From contig CACZWL010000012.1 of NCBI GenBank assembly GCA_902784865.1, positions 1 to 64,000 on the forward strand: a DNA stretch of 64,000 bases, given 5' to 3'. The notes beneath the pieces are model-generated. The model ran no database searches, was not told where the DNA came from, and was given only the letters and a program-made list of their open reading frames with translations. Positions within the stretch are counted from its first letter, which is position 1. Each line of letters opens with the position of its first letter. Positions 28,401 through 36,613 of the stretch are shown piece by piece. This DNA comes from an uncultured Bacteroidota bacterium. Lineage in GTDB: Bacteria; Bacteroidota; Bacteroidia; Bacteroidales; P3. Both the position numbers and the translations under genes were made by a program.

Positions 28401-28635
28401 CTCGGGCAAGCACATGCTCGACAACTCGTGCAACTACCACCTTGAGCTGCTCAAGAACCCGCTGCTTGCCAAGGTGGGCGTCGACGTCACAGGCAAACTC
28501 ACCAGCCCAAAGATTTCCCTCGGCAAGGTACGCTATGCCGACCTCTACCGCCCGGAGAAGCAGGGTGTCGTCGAGAAACGCACCCTCGAGATGAAGAATA
28601 TGATACGTAAAGCATTGGAAAGCAACGTCAGATGA
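25489..28635 (+). CDS. Large AsmA-family membrane protein
   Basis: A 1048-residue protein with a single N-terminal helix (residues 6-30) and a long periplasmic part. VFTPSRLTKIVNSLATDYI and the following FDKVDLTLLSTFPDAGLRVDNL are the AsmA N-terminal signature; the body has repeated beta segments such as LDLDLHVNF and LDLALSTDG, and the C-terminus FEVFP-like region precedes GKLTSPKISLGKVRYADLY, as in AsmA C-terminal domains. Family members (AsmA, TamB, YhdP) form lipid-conducting bridges between the membranes. The stop overlaps the DUF4199 start. Confidence 0.88.
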   Translation: MKKGWKIALISLGSLLGLVAVVVAVAMYLVFTPSRLTKIVNSLATDYIACESRFDKVDLTLLSTFPDAGLRVDNLLLVNPTDGAPSDTLARISNLTVGLDVMAFLKERKVIVHQVIIDDADANLFIASDGSTNFDIFPSSSDTAKSESSLPQVIDLQKIKVSNLNARYLDQRGGMDATVEALGLDLKGSLRDNDIDADLTLGTPHVAFAMVDTATGRHTLDALVAHLKLDAKGGMLNESLDAKASLDAKRMVVNMADSTGRETLAADLDALDLALKGDGSTSLLSGLLDLTLGGGTLRTAGTDMVNATLRDSKHDLVAAKVPFVFDLIKMMIALNEGRMALDQFALTADGDVQLAIDSLPLSLDLALSTDGPWPLQPLLAIVPSAYMGWKQGMDLDGKARLEAHVTGALTDTTMPLVDAHITLADGLYSQPKVMPYKVNKINGDVTAHLDLGPKGKSHAVVKSLTARARDSKLSLAGRADDLMGDMRIDADIKGALPLADVMPFVPDTLPLTAKGDADLDLHVNFAMSHLQKKALDKVKASGTVSAKNLDIVYDTIHATAPDLDLSLQLPAKLHKSSLADARIKGSRLDVQMPNRAIKAAIEKPNISLGVNDVTRQQLAASFVVMMGETEVGIDSTLVSLDELSLKGSVRLDSTQTNILKQYNPAFTATTHSASLYMPQLPDAVRLSQFSMKYDPALCDIKKVQVKVGHSDFELYGTIENLEDWLSHKAMLRGDLNFTSNYADIDQLMDMFSGVGSNPDTLEAMRKEDKVPTEANPFIVPRDVDITLHTHIQRSVAFGNDLNDVAGSFTIKDGVAILDQIGFVCKAATMQLTALYRSPRPNNLFAAIDFHLLDIQIHELLDMIPAVDTLVPMLSAFDGNANFHLAGESYLFANYKPKFSSLLGSAAISGQDLVVIDNSSIASIAKLMRFKKWKEKDNKIRIDSLSVEMTCFENEIEVFPFLLNVGSYSICASGKHMLDNSCNYHLELLKNPLLAKVGVDVTGKLTSPKISLGKVRYADLYRPEKQGVVEKRTLEMKNMIRKALESNVR

Positions 28636-29144
28636 GATTTCCCCGCCGATACCACTCCGCCATCCATGGCAACTACCGCCGCGCCTACCTCCGCTGCGGC
28701 CTCCTTGTCGGTGTGCTGCTCTTCCTGTATATCCTGGTGCGTCACCTGCTCGGTGTGCCTGCCGAGGCCCCCGAGTCCTATGCCACCGACGGCATCCTCC
28801 TGGCCGCCGTCTTCCTGCTGACGCTCCTCTACCGCAACAACCTCCCCGAGAAGCAGGCCTCGCTCAAGGAGCTTATGCTCTTCGGCATCGGCACCGCCGT
28901 CATCGCCTCGGTCCTCTACGGTCTTCTTCTCTGGGCCTTCGGCCTTGCCGTCCCGGCCCAGGCCGCCCTCTTCGCCACCGCCACCACCGGCGCCACACCG
29001 GCACCCGACGACCCGCAGATACACTACTGGGCCGCCTTCGTCGCCATCGTCGCCGCTGTCAAGCTCGCCCTCATCGGATCCTTCGGCGCCTTCCTCGCCG
29101 CCGTGTTCTTCAAAAACGAAACCAATTTAATAAAGCAAAAATAA
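28632..29144 (+). CDS. DUF4199-type membrane protein
   Basis: A 170-residue protein with about four hydrophobic helices (GLLVGVLLFLYILVRHLLG, GILLAAVFLLTLLY, ELMLFGIGTAVIASVLYGLL and a C-terminal one). A DUF4199 protein directly before a GT2 glycosyltransferase is a recurrent Bacteroidota arrangement, and that context supports the family call. Function unknown. The ATG overlaps the stop of the AsmA-like gene. Confidence 0.7.
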   Translation: MRFPRRYHSAIHGNYRRAYLRCGLLVGVLLFLYILVRHLLGVPAEAPESYATDGILLAAVFLLTLLYRNNLPEKQASLKELMLFGIGTAVIASVLYGLLLWAFGLAVPAQAALFATATTGATPAPDDPQIHYWAAFVAIVAAVKLALIGSFGAFLAAVFFKNETNLIKQK

Positions 29145-29167
29145 TTTCAATTTTCAATTTTCAATTT
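29144..29167 (+). repeat. TTTTCAA heptamer run before a glycosyltransferase gene
   Basis: Three copies of TTTCAAT/TTTTCAA fill the gap between the DUF4199 stop and the glycosyltransferase start, and occupy the place where a ribosome binding site would be expected. Confidence 0.6.
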
Positions 29168-29171
29168 GCCC

Positions 29172-30104
29172 ATGGACATCTCAATCATAGTACCCCTCTA
29201 CAACGAAGCCGAGTCGCTGCCCCACCTCGCCGAGTGGATTGACCGCGTCATGCGCGACAACAACCTCAGCTACGAGGTCGTCATGGTCGACGACGGCAGC
29301 AAGGACGGCTCGTGGCAGGTGATAGAAGGGCTCCATGCCAAAAACCCCGCCTACCGCGGCATCAAGTTCCGTCGCAACTACGGCAAGTCGGCCGCACTCA
29401 ACACAGGCTTCGCCGCCGCCCAAGGCGACGTCGTCATCACCATGGACGCCGACCTGCAGGACTCGCCCGACGAGGTGCCCGAACTTCGCCGCATGATCCT
29501 CGAGGAGGGCTACGACCTCGTCTCCGGCTGGAAGAAGGTGCGCTACGACTCCAAGCTGGCCAAGAACATACCCTCCAAGTTCTTCAACGCCACCACGCGC
29601 CACCTCTCCGGCATCAAGCTCCACGACTTCAACTGCGGCCTCAAGGCTTATCGCCGCGACGTGGTGAAGAGCATCGAGGTCTACGGCGAGATGCACCGCT
29701 ACATACCCGTCATCGCCAAGTGGGCCGGCTTCTCCCGCATCGGCGAGAAAGTCGTCCAGCACCGCAAACGCGAGTTCGGCGTCACCAAGTTCGGCATGAA
29801 CCGCTTCCTCAACGGCTACCTCGACCTGATGTCCATCATGTTCATGTCCAAGTTCGGCAAGCAGCCCATGCACTTCTTCGGCGCCGTGGGTTCCATCGCC
29901 TTCCTGCTCGGATTCATAGCCCTCATCTTCCTCGCCGTCATGCGCATCGCAGGACGCATCGCCCTGACCAACAGCGTCTGGTTCTACCTCTCCATGCTCT
30001 TCCTCCTCATGGGCACCATGCTCTTCCTTGCCGGGTTCATCGGCGAACTCGTCTGCCGCAACTCCACCACCCGCAACCAATACCTCATCGAAAAAGAGCT
30101 ATAG
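29172..30104 (+). CDS. GT2 glycosyltransferase with two C-terminal membrane helices
   Basis: A 310-residue membrane-attached glycosyltransferase of the DPM1/GtrB type, which usually loads a sugar onto undecaprenyl phosphate. The GT-A domain covers the first 230 residues: SIIVPLYNEAESLPHL, VVMVDDGSKDGS, GKSAALNTGFAAAQGDVVITMDADLQDSP with the DxD motif, and HDFNCGLKAYRRD. Two hydrophobic helices follow (SIAFLLGFIALIFLAVM and LSMLFLLMGTMLFLAGF). The ATG at 29172 is preferred to the TTG six bases earlier. Confidence 0.9.
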   Translation: MDISIIVPLYNEAESLPHLAEWIDRVMRDNNLSYEVVMVDDGSKDGSWQVIEGLHAKNPAYRGIKFRRNYGKSAALNTGFAAAQGDVVITMDADLQDSPDEVPELRRMILEEGYDLVSGWKKVRYDSKLAKNIPSKFFNATTRHLSGIKLHDFNCGLKAYRRDVVKSIEVYGEMHRYIPVIAKWAGFSRIGEKVVQHRKREFGVTKFGMNRFLNGYLDLMSIMFMSKFGKQPMHFFGAVGSIAFLLGFIALIFLAVMRIAGRIALTNSVWFYLSMLFLLMGTMLFLAGFIGELVCRNSTTRNQYLIEKEL

Positions 30105-30126
30105 CCGGAAAAAAGTAACCACGATT

Positions 30127-30199
30127 ACCCACCGATGGGAAATGACAGGAAAGAGTCGAAGCATTCACCTACCAGATACCTACCAGATACCTACCAGAC
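30127..30199 (+). repeat. Purine-rich leader plus three 11-bp ACCTACCA units
   Basis: Three units ACCTACCAGAT, ACCTACCAGAT, ACCTACCAGAC at 30167-30199 follow a leader with GGAAAGAGTCGAAG, as at 691-753. The copies differ by only a few bases over about 60 bp. This one lies about 60 bp upstream of ychF. Confidence 0.85.
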
Positions 30200-30257
30200 C
30201 CATCCCGTACCGACACGAAAACACCAATATTAATAAAATATAGAAACAATATAAAAT

Positions 30258-31358
30258 ATGAGCCTCCAATGCGGAATAGTAGGACTGCCCAACGTCGGCA
30301 AGTCGACCCTCTTCAACTGCCTCTCTAATGCCAAGGCCCAGGCAGCCAACTTCCCATTCTGCACCATAGAACCCAACGTCGGCGTCATCACCGTTCCCGA
30401 CGAGCGTCTGGCCAAGCTGGTCGAAATCGAGCGCCCGGCCTCGGTGGTGCCCGCCACCGTCGAGATTGTCGACATCGCCGGCCTCGTCCGCGGCGCCTCC
30501 AAGGGCGAGGGCCTCGGCAACAAGTTCCTTGCCGACATCCGCAACTGCGACGCCATCATCCATGTGCTGCGCTGCTTCGAGAACGACAACATCACCCATG
30601 TCGACGGCTCGGTCGACCCCGTCCGCGACAAGCAGACCATCGACCTGGAACTGCAGTTCAAAGACCTCGAAACCATCGAGAACCGCTACGACAAAGAGGT
30701 CAAAAAAGGCAAGGCCGGCGGCGACCCCCGCGCCAAGAAACTCGTCGAGGTCATGGACCTCTACAAGGCCGCCCTCCTCGACGGCCGCAGCGCCCGCACG
30801 GTGCAGCTCGACGAGGCGCAGGCCGACGTGGCACGCGACCTGCAGCTCCTCACCACCAAGCCCGTCCTCTACGTCTGCAACGTCGACGAAGCCTCCGTCG
30901 TCAATGGCAACGCCTACGTCGATGCCGTCCGCCAGGCCGTCAAGGACGAGCAGGCCGAAGTACTCATCCTCGGCGCAGCCATCGAGGCCGACATCGCCGA
31001 GCTCGAGACCTACGAGGAGAAGCAGATGTTCCTCGACGACCTGGGACTCCAGGAGTCGGGCGTCAACCGCCTCATCAAGGCCGCCTACCGCCTCCTCAAC
31101 CTGCAGACCTTCCTCACCGCAGGCCCCAAGGAGTGCCGCGCGTGGACCTTCAAACGCGGCATGAAAGCCCCGCAGACCGCCGGCATCATCCACTCCGACT
31201 TCGAACGTGGCTTCATTCGCGCCGAGGTCATCAAGTACGACGACTACGTCGCCCTCGGCTCGGAAGCCAAGTGCCGCGAGGCCGGCAAGATTGCCGTTGA
31301 AGGCAAAGACTACGTCGTCCAGGACGGCGACATCATGCACTTCCGCTTCAACGTATGA
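30258..31358 (+). CDS. ychF: Redox-regulated ATPase/GTPase YchF
   Basis: A 366-residue Obg-family P-loop protein that binds ATP in preference to GTP and associates with ribosomes. Walker A is GIVGLPNVGKST at the N-terminus, switch I is NFPFCTIEPNVG, the G3 motif is DIAGLVRGASKGEGLGN, and NVDEAS replaces the usual NKxD specificity motif, as expected in YchF. The C-terminus is a TGS domain ending KDYVVQDGDIMHFRFNV. The AT-rich leader between the 11-bp repeat and the ATG shows no clear -7 box. Confidence 0.96.
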   Translation: MSLQCGIVGLPNVGKSTLFNCLSNAKAQAANFPFCTIEPNVGVITVPDERLAKLVEIERPASVVPATVEIVDIAGLVRGASKGEGLGNKFLADIRNCDAIIHVLRCFENDNITHVDGSVDPVRDKQTIDLELQFKDLETIENRYDKEVKKGKAGGDPRAKKLVEVMDLYKAALLDGRSARTVQLDEAQADVARDLQLLTTKPVLYVCNVDEASVVNGNAYVDAVRQAVKDEQAEVLILGAAIEADIAELETYEEKQMFLDDLGLQESGVNRLIKAAYRLLNLQTFLTAGPKECRAWTFKRGMKAPQTAGIIHSDFERGFIRAEVIKYDDYVALGSEAKCREAGKIAVEGKDYVVQDGDIMHFRFNV

Positions 31359-31362
31359 TTCT

Positions 31363-34176
31363 ATGAAACGACAACCTCAACAACATAGACAACCACGCCG
31401 GCGCCACAGGCACTGGAACGGGAAAGTGCGTGTTGCGCTTCCCATGTTGTCCCTGTTGTCAGTGTTGTCGTTAGCACTCTTCAGCTCCTGCTCTACCGAG
31501 AAGGCCAAGTGGACCAACATCCGCTACCACAACATCACCACCCACTACAACGTCTGGTGGAACGGCAACGAGAGCCTCAAGGAAGGCCGGCAGAAACTCT
31601 ACGCCTCTGCCGTCGACGACTACACCCAGCTGCTCCCCGTCGAGCAACTGGGCACCGACGACAACGCCCGCTCCGTCTACCCCGAGATGGACCGCGCCAT
31701 CGAGAAAGGCGTCAAAGGCATCAAGAAGCACAGCATCTTCCTCAAGGGCGTCGAGCACGTCCCCTACATCAAGGAGTGCTACCTCCTCACCGCCTACGCC
31801 ACCTTCTACAAGCACGACTACGTCTCCACCGCCAACACCTGCAACATCCTCGTCACCCAGTTTGCCGGCACCCGCGCCGGCGACGAGGGCGCCGTCCTCC
31901 TCGCACGCTGCATGACCATGGAGAAGCGCTACGCCGAAGCAGAAGCCACCCTCGACCAACTCGTCCAGCGCAACGCCAAAGGCGCCTTTGCCCGTAGCCA
32001 GAGAGACAAACTCTACACCGCTATGGTCGAAGCCACCATCCCCCAGCAGAAGTACAAGAAGGCCGTCGAATACATACACCTCGCCGTCGACGCCTCCTCC
32101 GACCGCAGGCAGAAGGCCCGCCTGACGTTCCTCATGGCGCAAATCTACCGCCAGCTCGACCGCCGCGCCGTCGCAGCCAAATACTACCACGAGGTGCTCT
32201 CCTTCAATCCGCCCTACGTCATGGAGTTCAACGCCAAGCTCGGCGAAGCCTCCTGCGCCGACCTTGAGCATGCCGACATCGCCAAGCTCGAACGTCAGCT
32301 CGACGACCTCCTCGACGACAAGAAGAACGAGGAATACCGCGACCAGATCTACTTCGCCAAGGGCGAGATGTACCTCGGCATGAAAGAACCCCGCCTGGCC
32401 TGCGACAACTACCGCCTCAGCGTCGCCGCCTCCTCGGCCAACAAGGCCCAGCGCGCGCTCTCCGCGCTCCGCATGGGCGAGGTGCAGTACGACATATTCG
32501 AGAACTACGACATCGCACAGCGCTACTACGACACCGCCATGCAGTGCATCACCCGCGACTACCCCCGCTACGACTTCATCCGCCGCCGCCACGAGATGCT
32601 CACCGAGCTGACCTCCTACACCCGCACCTTCGGCCAGTGCGACAGCCTCCTCGCCGTCGCCGCCCTGCCTGAGGCCGAGCGCTTGGCCCTCATCAACGAA
32701 AAGATAGAAACCCTCAAACAGGAAGAGGCCGCAGCACGCGAACGCGAACTCCTCAACGAAGTCCTCGGCGAGAGCCGCGCCATGTCCAACACCCTCACCG
32801 GCGACTGGTACTTCTACAACGACAACACCCTGCAGAAAGGCAAGGAGACCTTCCGCCAGCGTTGGGGCATGCGCGTCCTCGAGGACCTCTGGTGCCTCTC
32901 CAACAAGACCGTCATGACCTTCGCCGTCGACGACGAAGCCCCTGCTGACGACGACAGTGCGGCCGACACCTCGAACCGCGCCCCCCTAGCGTCGCGCCTT
33001 GCCCAAGGCAACCCCAACGACCCCCACAGCCCGGCCTACTACCTCAAGCAGCTGCCCACCACGCAGCAAGCCTTCGACTCAATCGACTCGCTCACCTCCA
33101 TCTGCCTCCTCAACGCCGGATATATCTACTACGACGGCATCGGCAACATACCCCGCGCCCTCGAGTGCTACCACCGCCTGGCAGACAACTACACCGCTCA
33201 CGACGAATCCGTCCAGGCTTTCTATATGCTCTACCGCATCTACGACCGCCAGGGCAACACCCCGCAGGCCAACTACTACCGAGACATGGTACTCATGGGC
33301 TTCCCCGACTCCGACTTCGCCAACCTCATCCGCGACAACGAGTACTACAAAGAACTCATCCGCCGCGAACGCCGCATCGAGGAGGACTACGAGACGCTCT
33401 ACTCCAACTACGCCTCCAACCGCTTCGCCGCCGCCATCCGCAACGCCGACGAGGCCGAGGACACCTACCCCGACCACCCCATGCTCAACAAGTTCCGCTA
33501 CTGGAAAGGCCTCGCCCAGGCACGTTCTGGCTCCGCCAACGAGGCCATTGCCACCTTCGAGGCCATCATCGCCAAAGCCGCACCGGCCGACAGCATACGC
33601 CCGCTGGCCGAAGTGCAGCTCGCGCTCCTGCGCGACACATCTTTCCGCTACGCCTCCTCGACCGACGAGACCATCACCCCGCGCGACGAGCAACGCCTTC
33701 GCCAACAGCAGGATACGCCCGAAGCGGCGCTCCCGCAACCGCGCATCGGCCGCTCCCCCGGCGACGAGCCGCTCCCCATCGAGTCGCAGGTCTACCGCTA
33801 CCGCGAGAACCAGCAGTACTACGTGGTCATCGTCGTCAACGACCGCACTGTCAAGGCCACCGAACTGCAGCATAAAGTCGCCGCCTTCAACAGCCAATAC
33901 TACTCTAACTCAGGCTATAAAGTCAACGCCTCGCTCTTCACCGACACCACCCAGATCATCACCGTCCACCGCTTCCTCACCGCCAACGAGGCCATGGGCT
34001 ACTGGAGCCACCTGCAGCAGCAGGAAAGCCCGCTCAGCGCACTGGCTCCGACCGACCACCACGAGTTCGCCATCTCCACCCAAAACTACGCCACCTTCTA
34101 CAACCGAAAGGACCCCGTGGCATACATGCACTTCTTCCGCAAATATTACATCGCAAAATACAATTCAAAAAAATAA
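31363..34176 (+). CDS. TPR lipoprotein of the SprE/PorW type
   Basis: A 937-residue lipoprotein (lipobox LFSSC, Cys43, after a very basic n-region). It has tetratricopeptide-like helical repeats through most of its length, for example DYVSTANTCNILVTQFAG, RYAEAEATLDQLVQRNAKG and IPRALECYHRLADNY. The start of the mature protein (RYHNITTHYNVWWNGNESLKEG without its first residues) matches the opening of SprE/PorW, a type IX secretion accessory lipoprotein. No other type IX genes are in the window, so this is a family call. It begins 4 bp after ychF; a shorter start at 31444 is possible. Confidence 0.78.
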   Translation: MKRQPQQHRQPRRRHRHWNGKVRVALPMLSLLSVLSLALFSSCSTEKAKWTNIRYHNITTHYNVWWNGNESLKEGRQKLYASAVDDYTQLLPVEQLGTDDNARSVYPEMDRAIEKGVKGIKKHSIFLKGVEHVPYIKECYLLTAYATFYKHDYVSTANTCNILVTQFAGTRAGDEGAVLLARCMTMEKRYAEAEATLDQLVQRNAKGAFARSQRDKLYTAMVEATIPQQKYKKAVEYIHLAVDASSDRRQKARLTFLMAQIYRQLDRRAVAAKYYHEVLSFNPPYVMEFNAKLGEASCADLEHADIAKLERQLDDLLDDKKNEEYRDQIYFAKGEMYLGMKEPRLACDNYRLSVAASSANKAQRALSALRMGEVQYDIFENYDIAQRYYDTAMQCITRDYPRYDFIRRRHEMLTELTSYTRTFGQCDSLLAVAALPEAERLALINEKIETLKQEEAAARERELLNEVLGESRAMSNTLTGDWYFYNDNTLQKGKETFRQRWGMRVLEDLWCLSNKTVMTFAVDDEAPADDDSAADTSNRAPLASRLAQGNPNDPHSPAYYLKQLPTTQQAFDSIDSLTSICLLNAGYIYYDGIGNIPRALECYHRLADNYTAHDESVQAFYMLYRIYDRQGNTPQANYYRDMVLMGFPDSDFANLIRDNEYYKELIRRERRIEEDYETLYSNYASNRFAAAIRNADEAEDTYPDHPMLNKFRYWKGLAQARSGSANEAIATFEAIIAKAAPADSIRPLAEVQLALLRDTSFRYASSTDETITPRDEQRLRQQQDTPEAALPQPRIGRSPGDEPLPIESQVYRYRENQQYYVVIVVNDRTVKATELQHKVAAFNSQYYSNSGYKVNASLFTDTTQIITVHRFLTANEAMGYWSHLQQQESPLSALAPTDHHEFAISTQNYATFYNRKDPVAYMHFFRKYYIAKYNSKK

Positions 34177-34191
34177 TTAACAATTAAAATT

Positions 34192-34602
34192 ATGGCAAGA
34201 ACAATGGAAGTAGAAACGACCCCCATCAACATCGTCACCAACGGCACCACCATCAAAGGTGACATCACCGCATCCGGCGATTTCCGCCTCGACGGCACCC
34301 TCGAGGGCAACATCCAGCTCAACGGCAAGCTCGTCGTCGGCGACACCGGCATCGTCAACGGCAACATCCTCTGCCAGAACGCCAACATCATCGGCACCGT
34401 CAACGGCAACCTCTCGGTTAAAGAGCTCCTCTCGCTCCACACCACCGCCCGCGTCAAAGGCGACATCCTCATCAACAAGCTCTCCATCGAGCCCGGCGCC
34501 GTCTTCACCGGCAAGTGCCGCATGCTCGACGAGGTCCGCCAGCAGCAGGAAGCCGAAGCCCGCGCCGCCGCCGAAGCACAGGCCGCCGAGGAGGAGAACT
34601 AA
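34192..34602 (+). CDS. Bactofilin (polymer-forming cytoskeletal protein)
   Basis: A 136-residue bactofilin, a beta-helical protein that self-assembles without nucleotide into filaments used in cell shape and localisation. The repeats are regular six-residue turns: NIVTNGTTIKGDITASGDF, RLDGTLEGNIQLNGKLVVG, TGIVNGNILCQNANIIGTVNG, ARVKGDILINKLSIEPGAVF and TGKCRML. A short charged helix of Glu, Ala and Gln ends the protein. It follows the SprE/PorW-like gene by 15 bp and is likely in the same operon. Confidence 0.93.
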   Translation: MARTMEVETTPINIVTNGTTIKGDITASGDFRLDGTLEGNIQLNGKLVVGDTGIVNGNILCQNANIIGTVNGNLSVKELLSLHTTARVKGDILINKLSIEPGAVFTGKCRMLDEVRQQQEAEARAAAEAQAAEEEN

Positions 34603-34662
34603 ACACAACCGAGCTCAAGGAGACCGGGACGTTCCAGGAGTTCAAGGCAGATTCACTTTGCC

Positions 34663-36129
34663 ATGGACTCCCCGAACTCCGTGAACTCCCTGAACCACAC
34701 AGCAATGCAGCTTCTCCAACAGCTCTACGAGAGTTGGGCTGGCGAGCCCTGCCTCGAATGTCTGGCCCTCGGTGCCAATGGTTCCAACCGCCGCTACTAC
34801 AGGCTAGTGGGGGCGCATGCGGCATGCATCGGCGCCATCAACGACGACGTCCGCGAGAACGAGGCCTTCTACGCCTTCAGCCGCCACCTGCGCGGCAAAG
34901 GCATCGCTGTGCCTGAACTCTACGCCGTCAGCCCCGACCGCACCCACTACCTCCAGCAGTACCTCGGCGACCAGACCCTCTACAACCTCCTCCTCGACAA
35001 CCGACGGCAGGGGAGGGGGCTCGACGCGCCCGTCGTCAACCTCTACCGCCAAGCGCTCACCGACCTCGCCGCCATTCACCTCGCCGGCGCCGACGCCGAC
35101 TTCTCTGTCGCGTACCCCAGGCAGGCCTTCGACAGGCAGTCCATACTCTGGGACCTCAACTACTTCAAGTACTTCTTCCTCAAGCTCGTACACGTCCCCT
35201 TCGACGAGCAGCGCCTCGAGGACGACTTCAACCGCCTTGCCGACCTCCTGCTGCAGGCCGACTGCAACTACTTCATGTACCGCGACTTCAACCCGCGTAA
35301 CATTATGGTGGCCGAGCGGCTCTACTATATTGACTATCAGGGCGCCCGGCGCGGCGCCGCGCAGTACGACGTCGCCTCGCTGCTCTACAGCGCCAAAAGC
35401 GACCTCCCCGAAGCCCTCAGGCTCGACCTCCTGGGCCACTACCTCGCCGCACGCGGCATCAAAGGCAGCGACAAACAGCTGTGGATGAGTTACTTCTGGG
35501 CCTATGTCCTTGTTCGCATCCTGCAAGCCATGGGGGCCTATGGCTACCGAGGACTCTTCGAACGCAAGCCCTACTTCATCGAGAGCATTCCATTGGCAAT
35601 CAACAACCTGCGTAACATCCTCGACTCACACCCGCTGCCTGTCGACCTGCCCGAACTCATGGCCGCCTGCCGCCGCGTCACCCAGATGGCCGTCGGCACC
35701 AGTACGACGGCACCGGGCAACGTCCCCAACACCGCGCCGCTAACCGTCAGTGTCCTCAGTTTCAGCTATAAACAAGGGCTGCCCACCGACCCCTCCGGCA
35801 ACGGCGGCGGATTCATCTTCGACTGCCGCGCCCTGCCCAACCCCGGCCGCTACCCCGAATACAAGGCCATCACCGGCCGCGACCGCCCCGTGATAGAGTT
35901 CCTGCAGCGCGAACCGGCCGTCGACCACTTCCTCAGCCATGCCAAAGGTCTTGTGGCACAGAGTGTTGAGAAATACATCGAACGCCGCTTCACCAGCCTT
36001 CAGGTGGCCTTCGGGTGCACCGGCGGACAGCACCGCTCCGTCTACTGCGCCGAGCAACTGGCCGCCTGGATCGCCGCAACCTACCCCGACTGCCGCGTCG
36101 ACCTCCACCACCGCGAGCAGGACAAGTAG
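34663..36129 (+). CDS. Fusion of an AmgK-like phosphotransferase and a RapZ C-terminal domain
   Basis: A 488-residue two-domain protein. Residues 15-330 are an aminoglycoside-phosphotransferase-fold kinase related to the cell-wall sugar kinase AmgK: catalytic D208 in YRDFNPRN and N213, metal-binding D224 in YIDYQGAR. Residues about 360-485 are the C-terminal domain of RapZ: VLSFSYKQGLPTD, FIFDCRALPNPGRYPEYK, ITGRDRPVIEFLQ and VAFGCTGGQHRSV. RapZ senses glucosamine 6-phosphate in enterobacteria, so a cell-wall amino-sugar role is a reasonable inference. The start could instead be the ATG at 34705. A terminator follows 30 bp after the stop. Confidence 0.88.
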   Translation: MDSPNSVNSLNHTAMQLLQQLYESWAGEPCLECLALGANGSNRRYYRLVGAHAACIGAINDDVRENEAFYAFSRHLRGKGIAVPELYAVSPDRTHYLQQYLGDQTLYNLLLDNRRQGRGLDAPVVNLYRQALTDLAAIHLAGADADFSVAYPRQAFDRQSILWDLNYFKYFFLKLVHVPFDEQRLEDDFNRLADLLLQADCNYFMYRDFNPRNIMVAERLYYIDYQGARRGAAQYDVASLLYSAKSDLPEALRLDLLGHYLAARGIKGSDKQLWMSYFWAYVLVRILQAMGAYGYRGLFERKPYFIESIPLAINNLRNILDSHPLPVDLPELMAACRRVTQMAVGTSTTAPGNVPNTAPLTVSVLSFSYKQGLPTDPSGNGGGFIFDCRALPNPGRYPEYKAITGRDRPVIEFLQREPAVDHFLSHAKGLVAQSVEKYIERRFTSLQVAFGCTGGQHRSVYCAEQLAAWIAATYPDCRVDLHHREQDK

Positions 36130-36158
36130 GCCACCCACATACCAATCGGAACCCCCTC

Positions 36159-36186
36159 GAGGGCGGATCTTTTCCGCCCTCTTTTT
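36159..36186 (+). terminator. Terminator after the kinase-RapZ gene
   Basis: GAGGGCGGA pairs perfectly with TCCGCCCTC (9 bp) across a short TCTTT loop and is followed by TTTTT. Confidence 0.9.
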
Positions 36187-36189
36187 CGT

Positions 36190-36240
36190 ACCCCTGCCAT
36201 ACCCCTACCAAGGAAGAAGAGGGGAAGAAGAGAGTACCCT
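36190..36240 (+). repeat. Two 11-bp units plus purine-rich repeat
   Basis: ACCCCTGCCAT and ACCCCTACCAA form two 11-bp units followed by GGAAGAAGAGGGGAAGAAGAG. The stretch 36206-36232 is identical to 15699-15725. Both copies follow a rho-independent terminator by 15-55 bp and precede a second hairpin. Confidence 0.8.
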
Positions 36241-36563
36241 TAACCCGCTGAAAATCAACCTCTCGAAAACGGGCCAAAATCGGTCGTTTTCCAGTTTTTT
36301 GACCAAAAATTTTCAAAACACTCAACGATGTGTAAATCAGCATCATACAAGCATTTTGTGGCAAATTGGCGGCAGCAGGCCTAAAAAGCGCCGCAGGGTG
36401 GGGGAGAGCCGCCCCCGCGCCGTGCCTCAGCCGACGGCAGCCTGCCCTTACGCCTTAAAAAAATATTTTCGCAACCCATTGATAACCGCCCACTTGCCTG
36501 CACGGGGAGCTCCTCGGGCAAGAATATTTTTCATTTTTTGTTTCCCGTTTCTCATTTTTTTCG

Positions 36564-36571
36564 TATCTTTG
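36564..36571 (+). promoter_or_regulatory. -7 box for the gene at 36614
   Basis: TATCTTTG followed by CACC, in a T-rich context, 42 bp upstream of the ATG at 36614. It supports that start and an independent transcript for the DUF3822-rsmD-purC run. Confidence 0.75.
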
Positions 36572-36613
36572 CACCCGAATTTTATACCGAAACAAAAAAA
36601 CAGAACACCCAAT

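Larger units (their letters stand above)
36130..36613. other. Intergenic region with terminator, repeat and promoter
   Basis: 484 bp with no supported gene. In order: a terminator (36159-36186), the 11-bp/purine-rich repeat (36190-36240), an imperfect hairpin with T-run (36257-36300), a GC-rich stretch with no obvious signal (36360-36470), an AT-rich stretch, and the promoter of the next gene (36564-36571). Confidence 0.6.
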
